64,000 nucleotides of DNA, taken from assembly GCF_003350405.1 (NCBI RefSeq), contig NZ_QQAW01000008.1:62001-126000 (forward strand), read 5' to 3'. Each line of letters begins with the position of its first letter. Positions within the stretch are counted from its first letter, which is position 1. Position numbers and translations under genes: made by a program. The notes beneath the pieces are model-generated. The model was not told the DNA's origin. It saw nothing but the letters and a program-made list of their open reading frames with translations, and ran no database searches. The DNA is from Gluconacetobacter liquefaciens (GTDB taxonomy: Bacteria; Pseudomonadota; Alphaproteobacteria; Acetobacterales; Acetobacteraceae). Shown here one piece after another: positions 32,768 to 41,216 of this stretch.

Positions 32768-33243
32768 AGCAGCTCGGTTTCTACCACGGCCCGTTGGATG
32801 GCGGCTACGCGACCCCCCAATTCCGCGCCGACCTCGAAGTCTATCTGGAAGCCATCCCCGACTACCTGACCAGATATGTCAGGCTGCCGTTCGAGGAGAT
32901 CGTCCTGATGGGGCTGAACGACACCGTCCGGCTGTCTCTGCCCGCAGACCGCACCCTGGCCGCCCCCATGAGCAACCTGGCGCGCGCCAACCTCAACAGC
33001 AACGACCTGGCAAGACTGAGGGCGGCCACCGAACGCGCCAACGCCCACCCCGACCAGGAGCAGCAATGGCGCAGCACCGACGGGCGCCGGGGCGGCACGG
33101 TCGTCATGTCCGGCGCCCCCAACGGCCCCTGCGGCACATTTTCCCTGCGCGTCGACATCAACGATGCGACGGAAACCGCCGGCCCCCTGGAAGGCTGCCG
33201 CCGGCACGGACAATGGGAGGTCATCACCGGCTCCCCCCGCTAG
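32707..33243 (+). CDS. Peptidoglycan-binding-like domain protein (possible C-terminal part of frameshifted gene)
   Basis: A 178-residue frame. The first part, WKIQSALKQLGFYHGPLDGG, resembles the helical PG_binding_1 repeat (IQ..L..LGFY.GP.DG..). The rest contains LPFEEIVLMGLNDTVRLSLP and, near the C-terminus, a Gly/Cys region (GAPNGPCGTFSLRVDIND) with two cysteines able to form a disulfide, fitting an exported protein. No signal peptide of its own, which supports fusion to the 32309 frame. Function unknown; cell-envelope attachment is a guess. Confidence 0.5.
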   Translation: MPPDNQLPGFPSQWKIQSALKQLGFYHGPLDGGYATPQFRADLEVYLEAIPDYLTRYVRLPFEEIVLMGLNDTVRLSLPADRTLAAPMSNLARANLNSNDLARLRAATERANAHPDQEQQWRSTDGRRGGTVVMSGAPNGPCGTFSLRVDINDATETAGPLEGCRRHGQWEVITGSPR

Positions 33244-33336
33244 AAGCGGTTCAAAACCCCGCTGGCAACAACTTCCCCCGTACCCCGCCCATCGCGCCGG
33301 CAATGCAGGGCAATCACCGCGACGGAACGCGCCCCT

Positions 33337-35673
33337 TCACTGCCGCAGTTCCTCGATCGCAAAAGACGGGTCCTGACTGATCGCGCTTTCTTCAAACGGA
33401 AGCCTGACCATCCGCCCCATCGAGAAAAGATCGGTCTGATCCGCGTAAGCCGGCAAGAGCGGATCGTCCGACTGTCCATAGGTCAACAAGGCATCGGCCA
33501 CGGGTCGCCCCTTTTTCCAGGTTACGGCCAGCAGATAGCTCGTTCCCATGATGTTCTCATTGGCGTAGCCGGTCCCGCCGAGCGCCCCGAACCCGACGAC
33601 ATTGAGAATCCCTTCCATGCCCGAACCACCTGGCACCGGAATAGCCCCAGCCCCGGTTGCACGATACTGCACGCGGGACAGGGGCGCAGAGAGCGGAATA
33701 TGGAACCGCGTCAACTCTTCCACCGCGCCCTCAAGCGCCTGTTGCAGGGCCGTATGCACGGATGCACGCGCGAAAGCGATCCTGCATGGCGTATCGGCCG
33801 GAGCGTCCGGATCGAACGGAACACTCCATAAATCCGGAATCTCATGCGCTCTTGTCCAGAACGCCCGGAACAGCACGGCTCCACGACTGTCCGGCCGATC
33901 CGTCCGATCCCATGCCTGAAGCACACGGCAGGCTTCGGCGGAAACCGGCCTATCATACGGCTCCGTTCCGCAAAGTGCCGCCAAAGCGGGAGCCGCCAGT
34001 TCCGCCGCATAGTTCCGACTATCCAGAATCATATGCTCGGCCCGATCAAGGGTGACCGGACCCGCCGACGTCAGCCGACGCAACGAGACGAGACTCATCC
34101 GCGCACGCAAACCCAACGGCGCCCCCTCGCCACCCACGATTGCCGGAACGGAGGAAGAACCAGGCTCCGCCCCCGTTATCCAGGGGGAATTATTGCTGTT
34201 GAAGACATAGCGCGTCGTCCGCGCCACCGGCATGTCGCGGGCTGGCAGCGCGCCGCGCCGGGTCCAGTCGCACGCGCTGCGGGCACCGTCCATCACGGGC
34301 ACCCCCTTTGGCAAACGCCCGCCGACGAAGCATGAGGGATCGGCATCGTCGGGCAGATCCGGCACGATCGATTCATCCGCATACAATGCCTGCCCCAGGC
34401 GATCGGCCGCGATGGTGTTGACCCATGGCAACCCACGCACCGCCTTCAGGCCGGCAAGCAGGTCGGCGGCGGAAACGGCGCGATCGATCCGCAGCCATTG
34501 CGCGATCATGCGGGTGTTCCGCCGCTCGCTGTCGGCAAGGGCATACGCTTCCGTGCCGGTCCACCGCATGCCCCGCCTTTCGATCGAGACCAGCGGACCA
34601 TAGCGCGATTCATAGATCACCTGCCGGCGAATCTCCGTCGCTCCCCCCGGCGTCAATACCGGAATCTCCACGACACGCCGCGTCATGGCTTCGGGCCTGC
34701 CATCGACGACATACCGGTCCGGATGGCCGGGAACGAGCGCAAGACGGAAAAAGGTAAAACGTCGATCGGTAGAAACCGTATGCGACCACGCCACATCCCT
34801 GTTGAAGCCGATATTGATCATCGGCAGCCTCCCGAGCGCCGCGCCCATGACGTCCAACCGGCCCGGTATCGTCAGGTGCATCTCGAAGAAGCGGTTCGGC
34901 CCATCCCACGGAAAATGAGGATTGCCGACCAGCAACCCGGTCTTCCCTTCCGTTACCGCCGCCCCCAGGGCGTAGGCATTGCTTCCCTCCTTCTCCCCGT
35001 GGGCCGCCGGAGCGGGCAGAACCGGGTCAGGCACCGCCCCCTTTACCGTGGCCGCCCCCGGCGGAGCAGCACGAACCATCTGTGGATAAAGCGGCAAAGC
35101 GGTGTCGAAGACCGCCTTCTGCGCAATCATTCTGATCACATCATCAACCGTGACCGGCCCCGCCAGCCGCGCACCACCGCAGGGGCGCGACGCCGCCGGC
35201 TTCGACAGGGCCAGATCGACACCGGCCGCATACCCGCTCAAAAGCCGCCACACATCCTTCTGCCGCCGATAACCGTCCCCAAGACGGTCCATATCGAAAT
35301 AAAACCTGAAAAATATATCGCTTTCCAGGTTTGACCCCGCGCGTCCGCCCGGCCCGGCGGGACTGTCCGGCCCGATGAAACGCGACCGCTCCCCCCGCAC
35401 CGTCATGACCGTCTCCATGAGCAGACAGCGGTTCAGACGGGCATAGGCATAGCCCGCCCCGAAACCCAGCCCCGCGAAATCGTCCGCCCTGACATGGGGA
35501 ATATCGTGCGCGGTCCAGCGCACCACCGCGCGGTACGTCACCGGACGAGCCGAAGCGGTGGAACAAAAGGCCGCGCCGCACAGGCAGAAAAAGCCGGCCA
35601 GCCCCACCCTCCACCGTGAAGATCGATCCGAAACCGCGCGCCGGGGGCCAGCCACGCCCACTCGCTCCATCAC
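33337..35673 (-). CDS. Penicillin acylase family Ntn-hydrolase (PvdQ / AHL-acylase-like)
   Basis: A 778-residue periplasmic N-terminal-nucleophile amidase precursor. A signal peptide (about 22-43, WRVGLAGFFCLCGAAFCSTA) precedes the alpha chain, which includes YRAVVRWTAHDIPHVRADDF. Autocleavage is predicted before Ser231 in EKEGSNAYALG, followed by LVGNPHFPWDGPNRFFEMHL and NIGFNRDVAWSHTVSTDRRF, conserved in the beta chain. Family members remove acyl chains from homoserine lactones, acyl-peptide siderophore precursors (PvdQ) or beta-lactams. Its start is 5 bp from the stop of the siderophore receptor 35679, so both are cotranscribed in a sigma/FecR locus. That favours a siderophore-linked role. 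Confidence 0.88.
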   Translation of the reverse strand: MMERVGVAGPRRAVSDRSSRWRVGLAGFFCLCGAAFCSTASARPVTYRAVVRWTAHDIPHVRADDFAGLGFGAGYAYARLNRCLLMETVMTVRGERSRFIGPDSPAGPGGRAGSNLESDIFFRFYFDMDRLGDGYRRQKDVWRLLSGYAAGVDLALSKPAASRPCGGARLAGPVTVDDVIRMIAQKAVFDTALPLYPQMVRAAPPGAATVKGAVPDPVLPAPAAHGEKEGSNAYALGAAVTEGKTGLLVGNPHFPWDGPNRFFEMHLTIPGRLDVMGAALGRLPMINIGFNRDVAWSHTVSTDRRFTFFRLALVPGHPDRYVVDGRPEAMTRRVVEIPVLTPGGATEIRRQVIYESRYGPLVSIERRGMRWTGTEAYALADSERRNTRMIAQWLRIDRAVSAADLLAGLKAVRGLPWVNTIAADRLGQALYADESIVPDLPDDADPSCFVGGRLPKGVPVMDGARSACDWTRRGALPARDMPVARTTRYVFNSNNSPWITGAEPGSSSVPAIVGGEGAPLGLRARMSLVSLRRLTSAGPVTLDRAEHMILDSRNYAAELAAPALAALCGTEPYDRPVSAEACRVLQAWDRTDRPDSRGAVLFRAFWTRAHEIPDLWSVPFDPDAPADTPCRIAFARASVHTALQQALEGAVEELTRFHIPLSAPLSRVQYRATGAGAIPVPGGSGMEGILNVVGFGALGGTGYANENIMGTSYLLAVTWKKGRPVADALLTYGQSDDPLLPAYADQTDLFSMGRMVRLPFEESAISQDPSFAIEELRQ

Positions 35674-35678
35674 GCCCG

Positions 35679-38210
35679 TTACCAGTTATACATCAGGTTG
35701 CCGTACACCCTGCGCCCCTGTCCCAGGTAACATTGGTACGTGCCACAGGTCGTCACATAATATTTATTGGTCAGGTTCGAAATCGCCACCTGCGCCCGCA
35801 ATCCTTTCAGCACCGGTGTCAACCCGCCGAAATCGTAATGCGCTCCTATATCGAACAGAAGATAAGCTGGCATTTTATAGGAATTTGCCGGATCGTCATA
35901 AGTGAAGCCCGTATATCTTACCCCCCAATTGATACCCAATCCCTTTGCGACAGTCCGGGGCAACGTATAGTCGAAGAAGACCGACATCATGTTGCGCGGC
36001 ACACCTTCCACATATTTTCCCTGCTGCGGCACCGCCGCGCCGAACGTTCCCGTCCGGGGGTAAAAAATATTGGTCTTCAGGTTGGATTTCGCAAAGCGCA
36101 TGTCGGTATAGGTATAGGAACCGACGACCCGCAGATCCGGCGTGATATTGGCGCTGGCCGACAGTTCCACCCCCTGCGACCGCACCCGCCCCACATCGGC
36201 GCTGAAGTTCGGATGGAGCGGGTCCGTGACGAGGTAATGGTTTTCGTCGATATGGAAGACGGAACCGGTCAGCAGGATATCCCGCTCCGGCACCTTGTAT
36301 TTCAAGCCGGCCTCGAACTGCTTTCCGGTCAGCGGCGCGAACGGGCGGTTCAGGTAATCCGTCGTGCCGAACTGCGGGTTGAAGGAGGATGAATAGCTGA
36401 AATAGGGCGCCAGCCCGAAGTCGAAATTATAAACCAGCCCGGCACGCCAGGTAAACGCGGATTGCGAGACGGTATTGGGCGCGTTCAGTGTCGCCGTGCT
36501 GCCGCCGCCAGCCTGATAGGTCCGCTGCCCGCCGACAAAGGTACGGTTATACCAGTCCTGGCGGCCGCCAAGCAGAATCGAGAACCTGTTCCATTTTATC
36601 TGATCCTGGAAGTAAACGCCTTCCTGAAAATAGGAAAAATTCTGGATATAAGCCGGGTTAGGACATGTCCAGGGCGTCGCCAGACAGGGCGTGAAATCGT
36701 AGGCGCGCGGATTATAGACGTCCACGACGTTGTACGATCCTGCGGTCTGATACTGCCCGGTGCTATTGATCTGCCGGAAATCGGACCCCACAATCCAGGT
36801 ATGCGACACCGGTCCCGTATCGACATGCCCCATCAATCGCGAATCGAGGCCCACAGTTCGGTTTGCACCGCCGGACGCCCATGGATTCCTGCGGATTTCC
36901 GACATTGAAATCGGCTGGTTCAAAACCATGTACTGGGTAGAGTGCCAGGAATCCTCCCAGCGAAAATTCTGCACGAATGTTATATATTTATTAAACTCGT
37001 GTTTGAACTGATATTCAAACATCGCATCCGTGGCGCGATTGTCGTTGAAAGAAGGCGTACCCAGAAAGGTGCTGCGCGACAGATAGCCTTTCGTGCCCGG
37101 AAAGGCGGTGCCGTAGAGCGAATAGGCCGTCTGCGCCACGCCGATCTCGGGGGTGTACATATATTCCCCGATAAGAGAAAGCGATGTCCTCGGATCGATA
37201 TCCCACGTAAGGGAGGGCAGAACGCCGACACGCCTGTAATTCACGTTGTTCATCTGCGTACCCTGCGTCACGCCTATGGCCGCGATCCGGTAGCGCACAT
37301 TCCCCGATTTCGTGATCCTGTCGCTGACATCGAGCGTCGCTTCGTATCGTCCCCAGTTTCCGAAGCCGAGCGTCGCCTGGTGCAGCGGGGTCGCCGTCGG
37401 CTTCTTCAGGCTCACGCCGATCATGCCGCCGGGCGTGGTCTGGCCATACATGACGGAAGACGGGCCATTGACCACATCGATCCGGTCCAGAAAAGCCGTT
37501 TCCGTGGCCGACTGGGATTTCGTCATCAAACCATCGACGAATTCAGTGGTATTGAAACCACGTTGCGTGATTCCGGACCCGGAAGCGCCGGCATTGTAAG
37601 TCCCTTCCGGCTCGGCGAAGATCCCCGGACTGTAGCGCAGGGCGTCGGTCAGGCGCTGCGCCTGCTGGTCCACCATCTGCTGCTTGGTCACGACATAGAT
37701 CGAATTCGGTATTTCCGTGATCGGCGTATCGGTTTTCGTCGCCGCGAGGGTGTTTCCGGCAACATAGCCGATACCCGGCCCGGTCGGGTCCTGATGCGCG
37801 AGCGTCCCCCCCACCCGCACCGGCCCCAGCGTAATCGTGGAAGAGGCCCTGCGCAGGATCACACTGTGCCTGCCGGTCATCTCATAGCTCAGGCCGCTGC
37901 CATTCAGAAGCCTGACCAGGCCGGAAGCCGGGGATTGCATCCCCTGCAAGCCCGGGCTTCTCAACCCCGCCAGAAGTTCATGCGGAACCGATACCGCCCA
38001 GCCGCTCTGCGTGCCGAATGTCGTCAGCGCGGTAGCGAGAGACTGGGGCGGAATATGAAAATTGACGCTCTCCACCTCGTTGGCGGACGCCGCCCGCAAC
38101 GCGACCGGATATAATGCGATGCCGCCGAGAACGGTGGATGAGGTCAGGATAACGGCCCGCTGCGCCATGCTCCTGAAGGAGAAGAAATCCCTCCCGCATA
38201 CTCGTGACAT
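35679..38210 (-). CDS. TonB-dependent siderophore receptor with N-terminal signalling domain
   Basis: An 843-residue outer-membrane transducer. Signal region about 14-44 (AQRAVILTSSTVLGGIALYP), STN domain about 50-118 (FHIPPQSLATALTTFGTQSG), then the shared linker ITLGPVRVGGTLAHQDPTGP, and a plug from about 160 with ITEIPNSIYVVTKQQMVDQQ, QRGFNTTEFVDGL and VMYGQTTPGGMIG. The barrel ends NLMYNW. It is a paralogue of the 2427 and 7044 receptors. Upstream on the same strand are fecR (38608) and a sigma gene (39704), and downstream the acylase. A Fur-like box is at 38319. A 400-bp repeat-filled gap separates it from fecR. Confidence 0.93.
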   Translation of the reverse strand: MSRVCGRDFFSFRSMAQRAVILTSSTVLGGIALYPVALRAASANEVESVNFHIPPQSLATALTTFGTQSGWAVSVPHELLAGLRSPGLQGMQSPASGLVRLLNGSGLSYEMTGRHSVILRRASSTITLGPVRVGGTLAHQDPTGPGIGYVAGNTLAATKTDTPITEIPNSIYVVTKQQMVDQQAQRLTDALRYSPGIFAEPEGTYNAGASGSGITQRGFNTTEFVDGLMTKSQSATETAFLDRIDVVNGPSSVMYGQTTPGGMIGVSLKKPTATPLHQATLGFGNWGRYEATLDVSDRITKSGNVRYRIAAIGVTQGTQMNNVNYRRVGVLPSLTWDIDPRTSLSLIGEYMYTPEIGVAQTAYSLYGTAFPGTKGYLSRSTFLGTPSFNDNRATDAMFEYQFKHEFNKYITFVQNFRWEDSWHSTQYMVLNQPISMSEIRRNPWASGGANRTVGLDSRLMGHVDTGPVSHTWIVGSDFRQINSTGQYQTAGSYNVVDVYNPRAYDFTPCLATPWTCPNPAYIQNFSYFQEGVYFQDQIKWNRFSILLGGRQDWYNRTFVGGQRTYQAGGGSTATLNAPNTVSQSAFTWRAGLVYNFDFGLAPYFSYSSSFNPQFGTTDYLNRPFAPLTGKQFEAGLKYKVPERDILLTGSVFHIDENHYLVTDPLHPNFSADVGRVRSQGVELSASANITPDLRVVGSYTYTDMRFAKSNLKTNIFYPRTGTFGAAVPQQGKYVEGVPRNMMSVFFDYTLPRTVAKGLGINWGVRYTGFTYDDPANSYKMPAYLLFDIGAHYDFGGLTPVLKGLRAQVAISNLTNKYYVTTCGTYQCYLGQGRRVYGNLMYNW

Positions 38211-38318
38211 GCTGTCTTCGCCCCTTTCGGCTGTCGTGCGTCAGAGGCTGCCTGCAAAGTCACCCAGCCTGCGATCCGGCGCGACTTTTCAACAGCCTCT
38301 CAGGTTCATGCTGAATGA

Positions 38319-38333
38319 TGAGAATGCCTCTCA
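38319..38333. promoter_or_regulatory. Fur-like palindrome upstream of receptor 35679
   Basis: TGAGAATGCCTCTCA is a 15-bp inverted repeat (TGAGA/TCTCA), preceded by GAATGA, about 110 bp before the receptor start. ATGAGAAT is a common Fur-box half site and also appears in the box at 40248. Confidence 0.5.
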
Positions 38334-38400
38334 CTTTCTATCAGCCCTAACCTTCAACACGTCCGAACAGGGTGGTTTTTCCGCATTTCTCAGAAAAAAA

Positions 38401-38503
38401 ACGACAGCAATTCATCGAAAACCGGTTCGGTGAACTGCTGTCGTTTATTATTTTTACAGGCCTCTGCCCCTATTTGAATGCACGCATTCCAACGGGGGCG
38501 GCT
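38401..38503 (+). repeat. Structured dispersed repeat, divergent copy R3
   Basis: The A-type hairpin (38401-38444) keeps the 19-6-19 layout and AACCGG loop but has a largely different stem, ACGACAGCAATTCATCGAA with TTCGGTGAACTGCTGTCGT; 18 of 19 positions pair (one wobble, one mismatch). A B-type hairpin follows with the TTTGAATGCACGCATTC core (38472-38489). It abuts R2. Confidence 0.85.
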
Positions 38504-38611
38504 CTAGAGCATTTCCACCGAAAACCGGTTCGGTGGAAATGCTCTAGTTTATTGTTTTCACGAGCATCTTCACCTGCTTGAATGCATGCATTCAAACAGG
38601 ATCTGCTCTAG
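38504..38611 (+). repeat. Structured dispersed repeat, copy R2
   Basis: 108 bp, in inverted orientation to R1. The A hairpin (38504-38547) has a perfect 19-bp stem, CTAGAGCATTTCCACCGAA with its complement, around an AACCGG loop. The B hairpin (38573-38600) has a 13-bp stem with one mismatch. It starts and ends in CTCTAG; the right end supplies the TAG stop codon of the fecR gene at 38608. Confidence 0.9.
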
Positions 38612-39600
38612 CGGCTCATGACCGCCAGCCACGGCGTCACATGCATGACATGGGCTTTCTGGCCGCGTGCCATCGTTTCGAATGCCTGATCGGGCTCATT
38701 GAGCGGATACGTTCCAGTCACCCGTTCCCCCCGCAGTTTCGCGCCGTACACGAACAGCCTGCCACGCGGCACATAGGCCTGAAGCGCCGCCGCGATCTCG
38801 GCCACCGGCAGATCATGCGCCACGAAGATGCCGGTGGACCACGATCCGACCTCGTCGGGGTCAACTGCCTGCGTGGCGAGATGGATGCCGTGCAGCGTCG
38901 CCGCCTGCCCGGCATCGAGAAAGACGGGCGGTTCCCGCAGGCCGCTCTCCTGCACCGAAACCCGCCCCTCCCGCACAGCCACCGTCGCCTCATGCCCCCC
39001 GCCCAGTCGCACATCGAACACCGTGCCGACATCCGTAACCGTCAGGCGCCCGGCAAGCACGGAGAACGGCCGCGCCGCATCATGGCGCACCGTAAAAAGG
39101 GCCTCTCCCTTGAGAAGCCGCACATGGCGATGCCCGTCCAGAAAATCGAGCGCCACCGCGCTCTCGGGCGCGAGAACCGCCCGGCTGCCGTCAGCCAGTT
39201 CCAGCGTGCGCGTTTCCTGCCGTCCCGTCGCATAATCGGCCTGCCAGCGCACCATCATCTCAGGCCCGATCAGGATCGCAACGGCCGCGGCCGCCACCGA
39301 TGCGAGAGCGGAGAGGCCGATCCCAGGCAGGCGGCGCCTCCAGCGCCTGCTGCGATAGGTCCGCATCGTCGGCACCGCAACAGGCAGGGCATCGTCCGGT
39401 ATCGCCCTGAGCAGGCCCATGGTTCGGACAACCTGCCGCCATTCCGCGTCACGCGCCGGATCGGCGGCCCGCCACATCTCGAAATGCTTCACGACCTCGG
39501 GATCGTCATCCTCTTCGCGAAGCAGAATATGCCAATCCACGGCACGCCGCGGCCAGGCCGACAGGTCATCCCTGCCATCGTCCCTGCCATCGCCACTCAT
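38608..39600 (-). CDS. FecR-family anti-sigma / sigma regulator
   Basis: A 330-residue FecR protein. Cytoplasmic part about 1-80 (WPRRAVDWHILLREEDDDPE, DAEWRQVVRTMGLL), basic run RSRRWRRR, one membrane helix about 92-112 (LSALASVAAAAVAILIG), then the periplasmic FecR domain (LELADGSRAVLAPESAVALD, LLKGEALFTVRHDAARPF, TVTDVGTVFDVRL). The C-terminal part (about 245-330) has STGIFVAHDLPVAEIAAALQ. The ATG at 39600 has GGGGGAAG upstream. The stop codon falls in the end of repeat R2, so repeat insertion may have trimmed the C-terminus. It follows the sigma gene by 103 bp. Confidence 0.9.
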   Translation of the reverse strand: MSGDGRDDGRDDLSAWPRRAVDWHILLREEDDDPEVVKHFEMWRAADPARDAEWRQVVRTMGLLRAIPDDALPVAVPTMRTYRSRRWRRRLPGIGLSALASVAAAAVAILIGPEMMVRWQADYATGRQETRTLELADGSRAVLAPESAVALDFLDGHRHVRLLKGEALFTVRHDAARPFSVLAGRLTVTDVGTVFDVRLGGGHEATVAVREGRVSVQESGLREPPVFLDAGQAATLHGIHLATQAVDPDEVGSWSTGIFVAHDLPVAEIAAALQAYVPRGRLFVYGAKLRGERVTGTYPLNEPDQAFETMARGQKAHVMHVTPWLAVMSR

Positions 39601-39703
39601 GCGTTCTTCCCCCCGAAGGCCAGACGCCGGCTTCGCATGGCAAAACCGACCCCCTCGATACTGCACACGTTCGGGGCATGTGTTTTTTCACCGTGACGCG
39701 ACA

Positions 39704-40204
39704 TTATTCCGTCGAATCGAACGCCTGGCGGCAGCGTTCCATCCCGTCAGCGACCAGCCCATGCACGCGCGTAATCGACATATCGAGTATCCTGGCGATC
39801 TCGCGCAGTTTCAGCCCGTCGAAACGATACAGGATGATCGCCTGCTGCGTCATGTCCGGCAGCCCCCGAAGGCATGCCATCACCCGTTCGAGTTCCAGGC
39901 GGGCCGCCAGTTCGGTTTCCAGGCCGGGAACGTCCGCCGCGATCGCCTCCATCGCCCTGCCTTCGATCCGCACGAAACGCTGGTCCTCGCGAACCGCCCG
40001 GCGACGCCTGTCCAGTGCAAGATTGCGGATGACACGATAGAGGAAATTCAGCGGATTATCGGGGTGCGTCCCATGGCAACGCAGCCACGCCTCCTGGACC
40101 AGATCCTCGGCCAGCGAGGTGTCCCCCATGATCCGTCCGGCATAATGAAGAAGCTGCCCGCGATTGGAGAGATAGCAGGCCAGCAATTCAGGCTTTCCCC
40201 CCAA
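39704..40204 (-). CDS. ECF RNA polymerase sigma factor, FecI-like
   Basis: A 166-residue sigma factor. Region 2 has LAEDLVQEAWLRCHGTHPDN and LYRVIRNLALDRRRRAV; region 4 has LPDMTQQAIILYRFDGLKLR and EIARILDMSITRVHGLV. The TTG at 40204 is chosen because GGGAGAGG lies upstream and because it gives the same N-terminal spacing as the sigma genes at 644 and 5224; a TTG at 40249 (in the Fur-like box) and a GTG at 40225 are alternatives. It is more diverged from the other two sigma factors than they are from each other. First gene of the sigma/fecR/receptor/acylase locus. Confidence 0.88.
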   Translation of the reverse strand: MGGKPELLACYLSNRGQLLHYAGRIMGDTSLAEDLVQEAWLRCHGTHPDNPLNFLYRVIRNLALDRRRRAVREDQRFVRIEGRAMEAIAADVPGLETELAARLELERVMACLRGLPDMTQQAIILYRFDGLKLREIARILDMSITRVHGLVADGMERCRQAFDSTE

Positions 40205-40247
40205 GGGACACCTCTCCCGCCGCACCGTTTGGTCGGACGGCCCACGC

Positions 40248-40268
40248 AAATGATAACAATTCTCATTT
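40248..40268. promoter_or_regulatory. Fur box upstream of sigma gene
   Basis: AAATGATAACAATTCTCATTT is a near-perfect palindrome of the 9-3-9 type (reverse strand AAATGAGAATTGTTATC...). It is the best Fur-box match in the window, about 45 bp before the chosen sigma start, and suggests iron repression of the locus. Confidence 0.65.
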
Positions 40269-40412
40269 TGTTACGCGAGGGGGCCAGGAAAGGCAAGGGG
40301 AGCGGACCCCGCATCCCTCCTTCCCCGGCCGCGAACATGAACACCCATGCCCGCGCCGGCCTCCACGGCTACGACCAGACCGACCGTTACGGCCGAATGG
40401 CCTACACCCGCG

Positions 40413-41216
40413 TCACTGCCCCTCCCACTGCGCCGGCGCCCCGGTCCCGAACGCCGCGACCCCCCGATGAAAATCCGCGCTGCCGTAGCACCGCCGGATC
40501 AGGTCGGCCATCTCCGGCACCTCGCTCTCTCCCAGCCGACGCAACGCCTCGCGCGTCACCGCGATCGTGATCGGCGCATGCCCGCAGATCCGCCGGCAGA
40601 GCTTGACGACGGCCGCCTCCAGCTCTTCGGCCGGCACGATGGCATGCAGATACCCGATACCCGCCAGATCCTCGGCCGCCGGCATCTCGGCCAGCAGCGT
40701 CATGCGCTTCACCCAGCTGACCCCCAGCGTGCGCTCCAGCCGGGCGAGATTGGCACCCGAGAGACAGTTGCCCAACGTGCGGGCGATCGGCACGCCGAAC
40801 CGCGCCCCCGCCGCCGCGATGCGAAAATCACAGGCATTGGCAATCGCCAGCCCCCCGCCGACCGCCCAGCCCTCGACTACCGCAAGCGTCGGCACCGCAA
40901 TCCGGTCCAGCCGCGCAATGCACTGGTCGATCCCCCGCTCATAGTCCACGCCATCCTCGCCCGAGCGGAAATCGCGAAACTGCGCAATATCGGTCCCGGC
41001 GACAAAAGCCTGTCCTCCCGCCCCCCGCAGCACCGCCACCCGCAGGCCCGGCGTCGTATCGATCCGCTCGATCGCCTCGCCAAGGTCGCGATACATCTGC
41101 CACGTCATGGCATTGCGTGCCTGCGGCCGGTCGAAAACGATCGTGGCCACCTCACCGTCGATCGTCAGCCGCACCCGGCCGGCAACGGGCTCCTCCCGCT
41201 CCGCCACACCGCTCAT
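40413..41216 (-). CDS. Crotonase-fold (enoyl-CoA hydratase/isomerase family) protein lacking usual catalytic glutamates
   Basis: A 267-residue crotonase-superfamily protein. CoA/oxyanion-hole segments are VFDRPQARNAMTWQMYRDL, VLRGAGGQAFVAGTDIAQF and VEGWAVGGGLAIANACDFRI. At the two positions that carry catalytic Glu in hydratases, it has Ala in GGGLAIANACD (usual GGGLELALACD) and Ile in FGVPIARTLG (usual FGLPE). It may therefore be an isomerase, decarboxylase, thioesterase or other non-hydratase. It overlaps the CoA-transferase stop by 4 bases (ATGA), so the two probably act on one CoA ester. Confidence 0.85.
   Translation of the reverse strand: MSGVAEREEPVAGRVRLTIDGEVATIVFDRPQARNAMTWQMYRDLGEAIERIDTTPGLRVAVLRGAGGQAFVAGTDIAQFRDFRSGEDGVDYERGIDQCIARLDRIAVPTLAVVEGWAVGGGLAIANACDFRIAAAGARFGVPIARTLGNCLSGANLARLERTLGVSWVKRMTLLAEMPAAEDLAGIGYLHAIVPAEELEAAVVKLCRRICGHAPITIAVTREALRRLGESEVPEMADLIRRCYGSADFHRGVAAFGTGAPAQWEGQ

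Larger units (their letters stand above)
38211..38607. other. Repeat-rich intergenic region between fecR and receptor
   Basis: No gene seen in these 397 bp. It holds the receptor promoter zone with a Fur-like palindrome (38319-38333) and two structured repeat copies (R3 38401-38503 and R2 38504-38611). Confidence 0.75.

Noticed and set aside
40337-40412. Short + strand reading MNTHARAGLHGYDQTDRYG upstream of the crotonase stop
   Set aside because: It runs into the antisense of the crotonase gene and has no family match; too little support.
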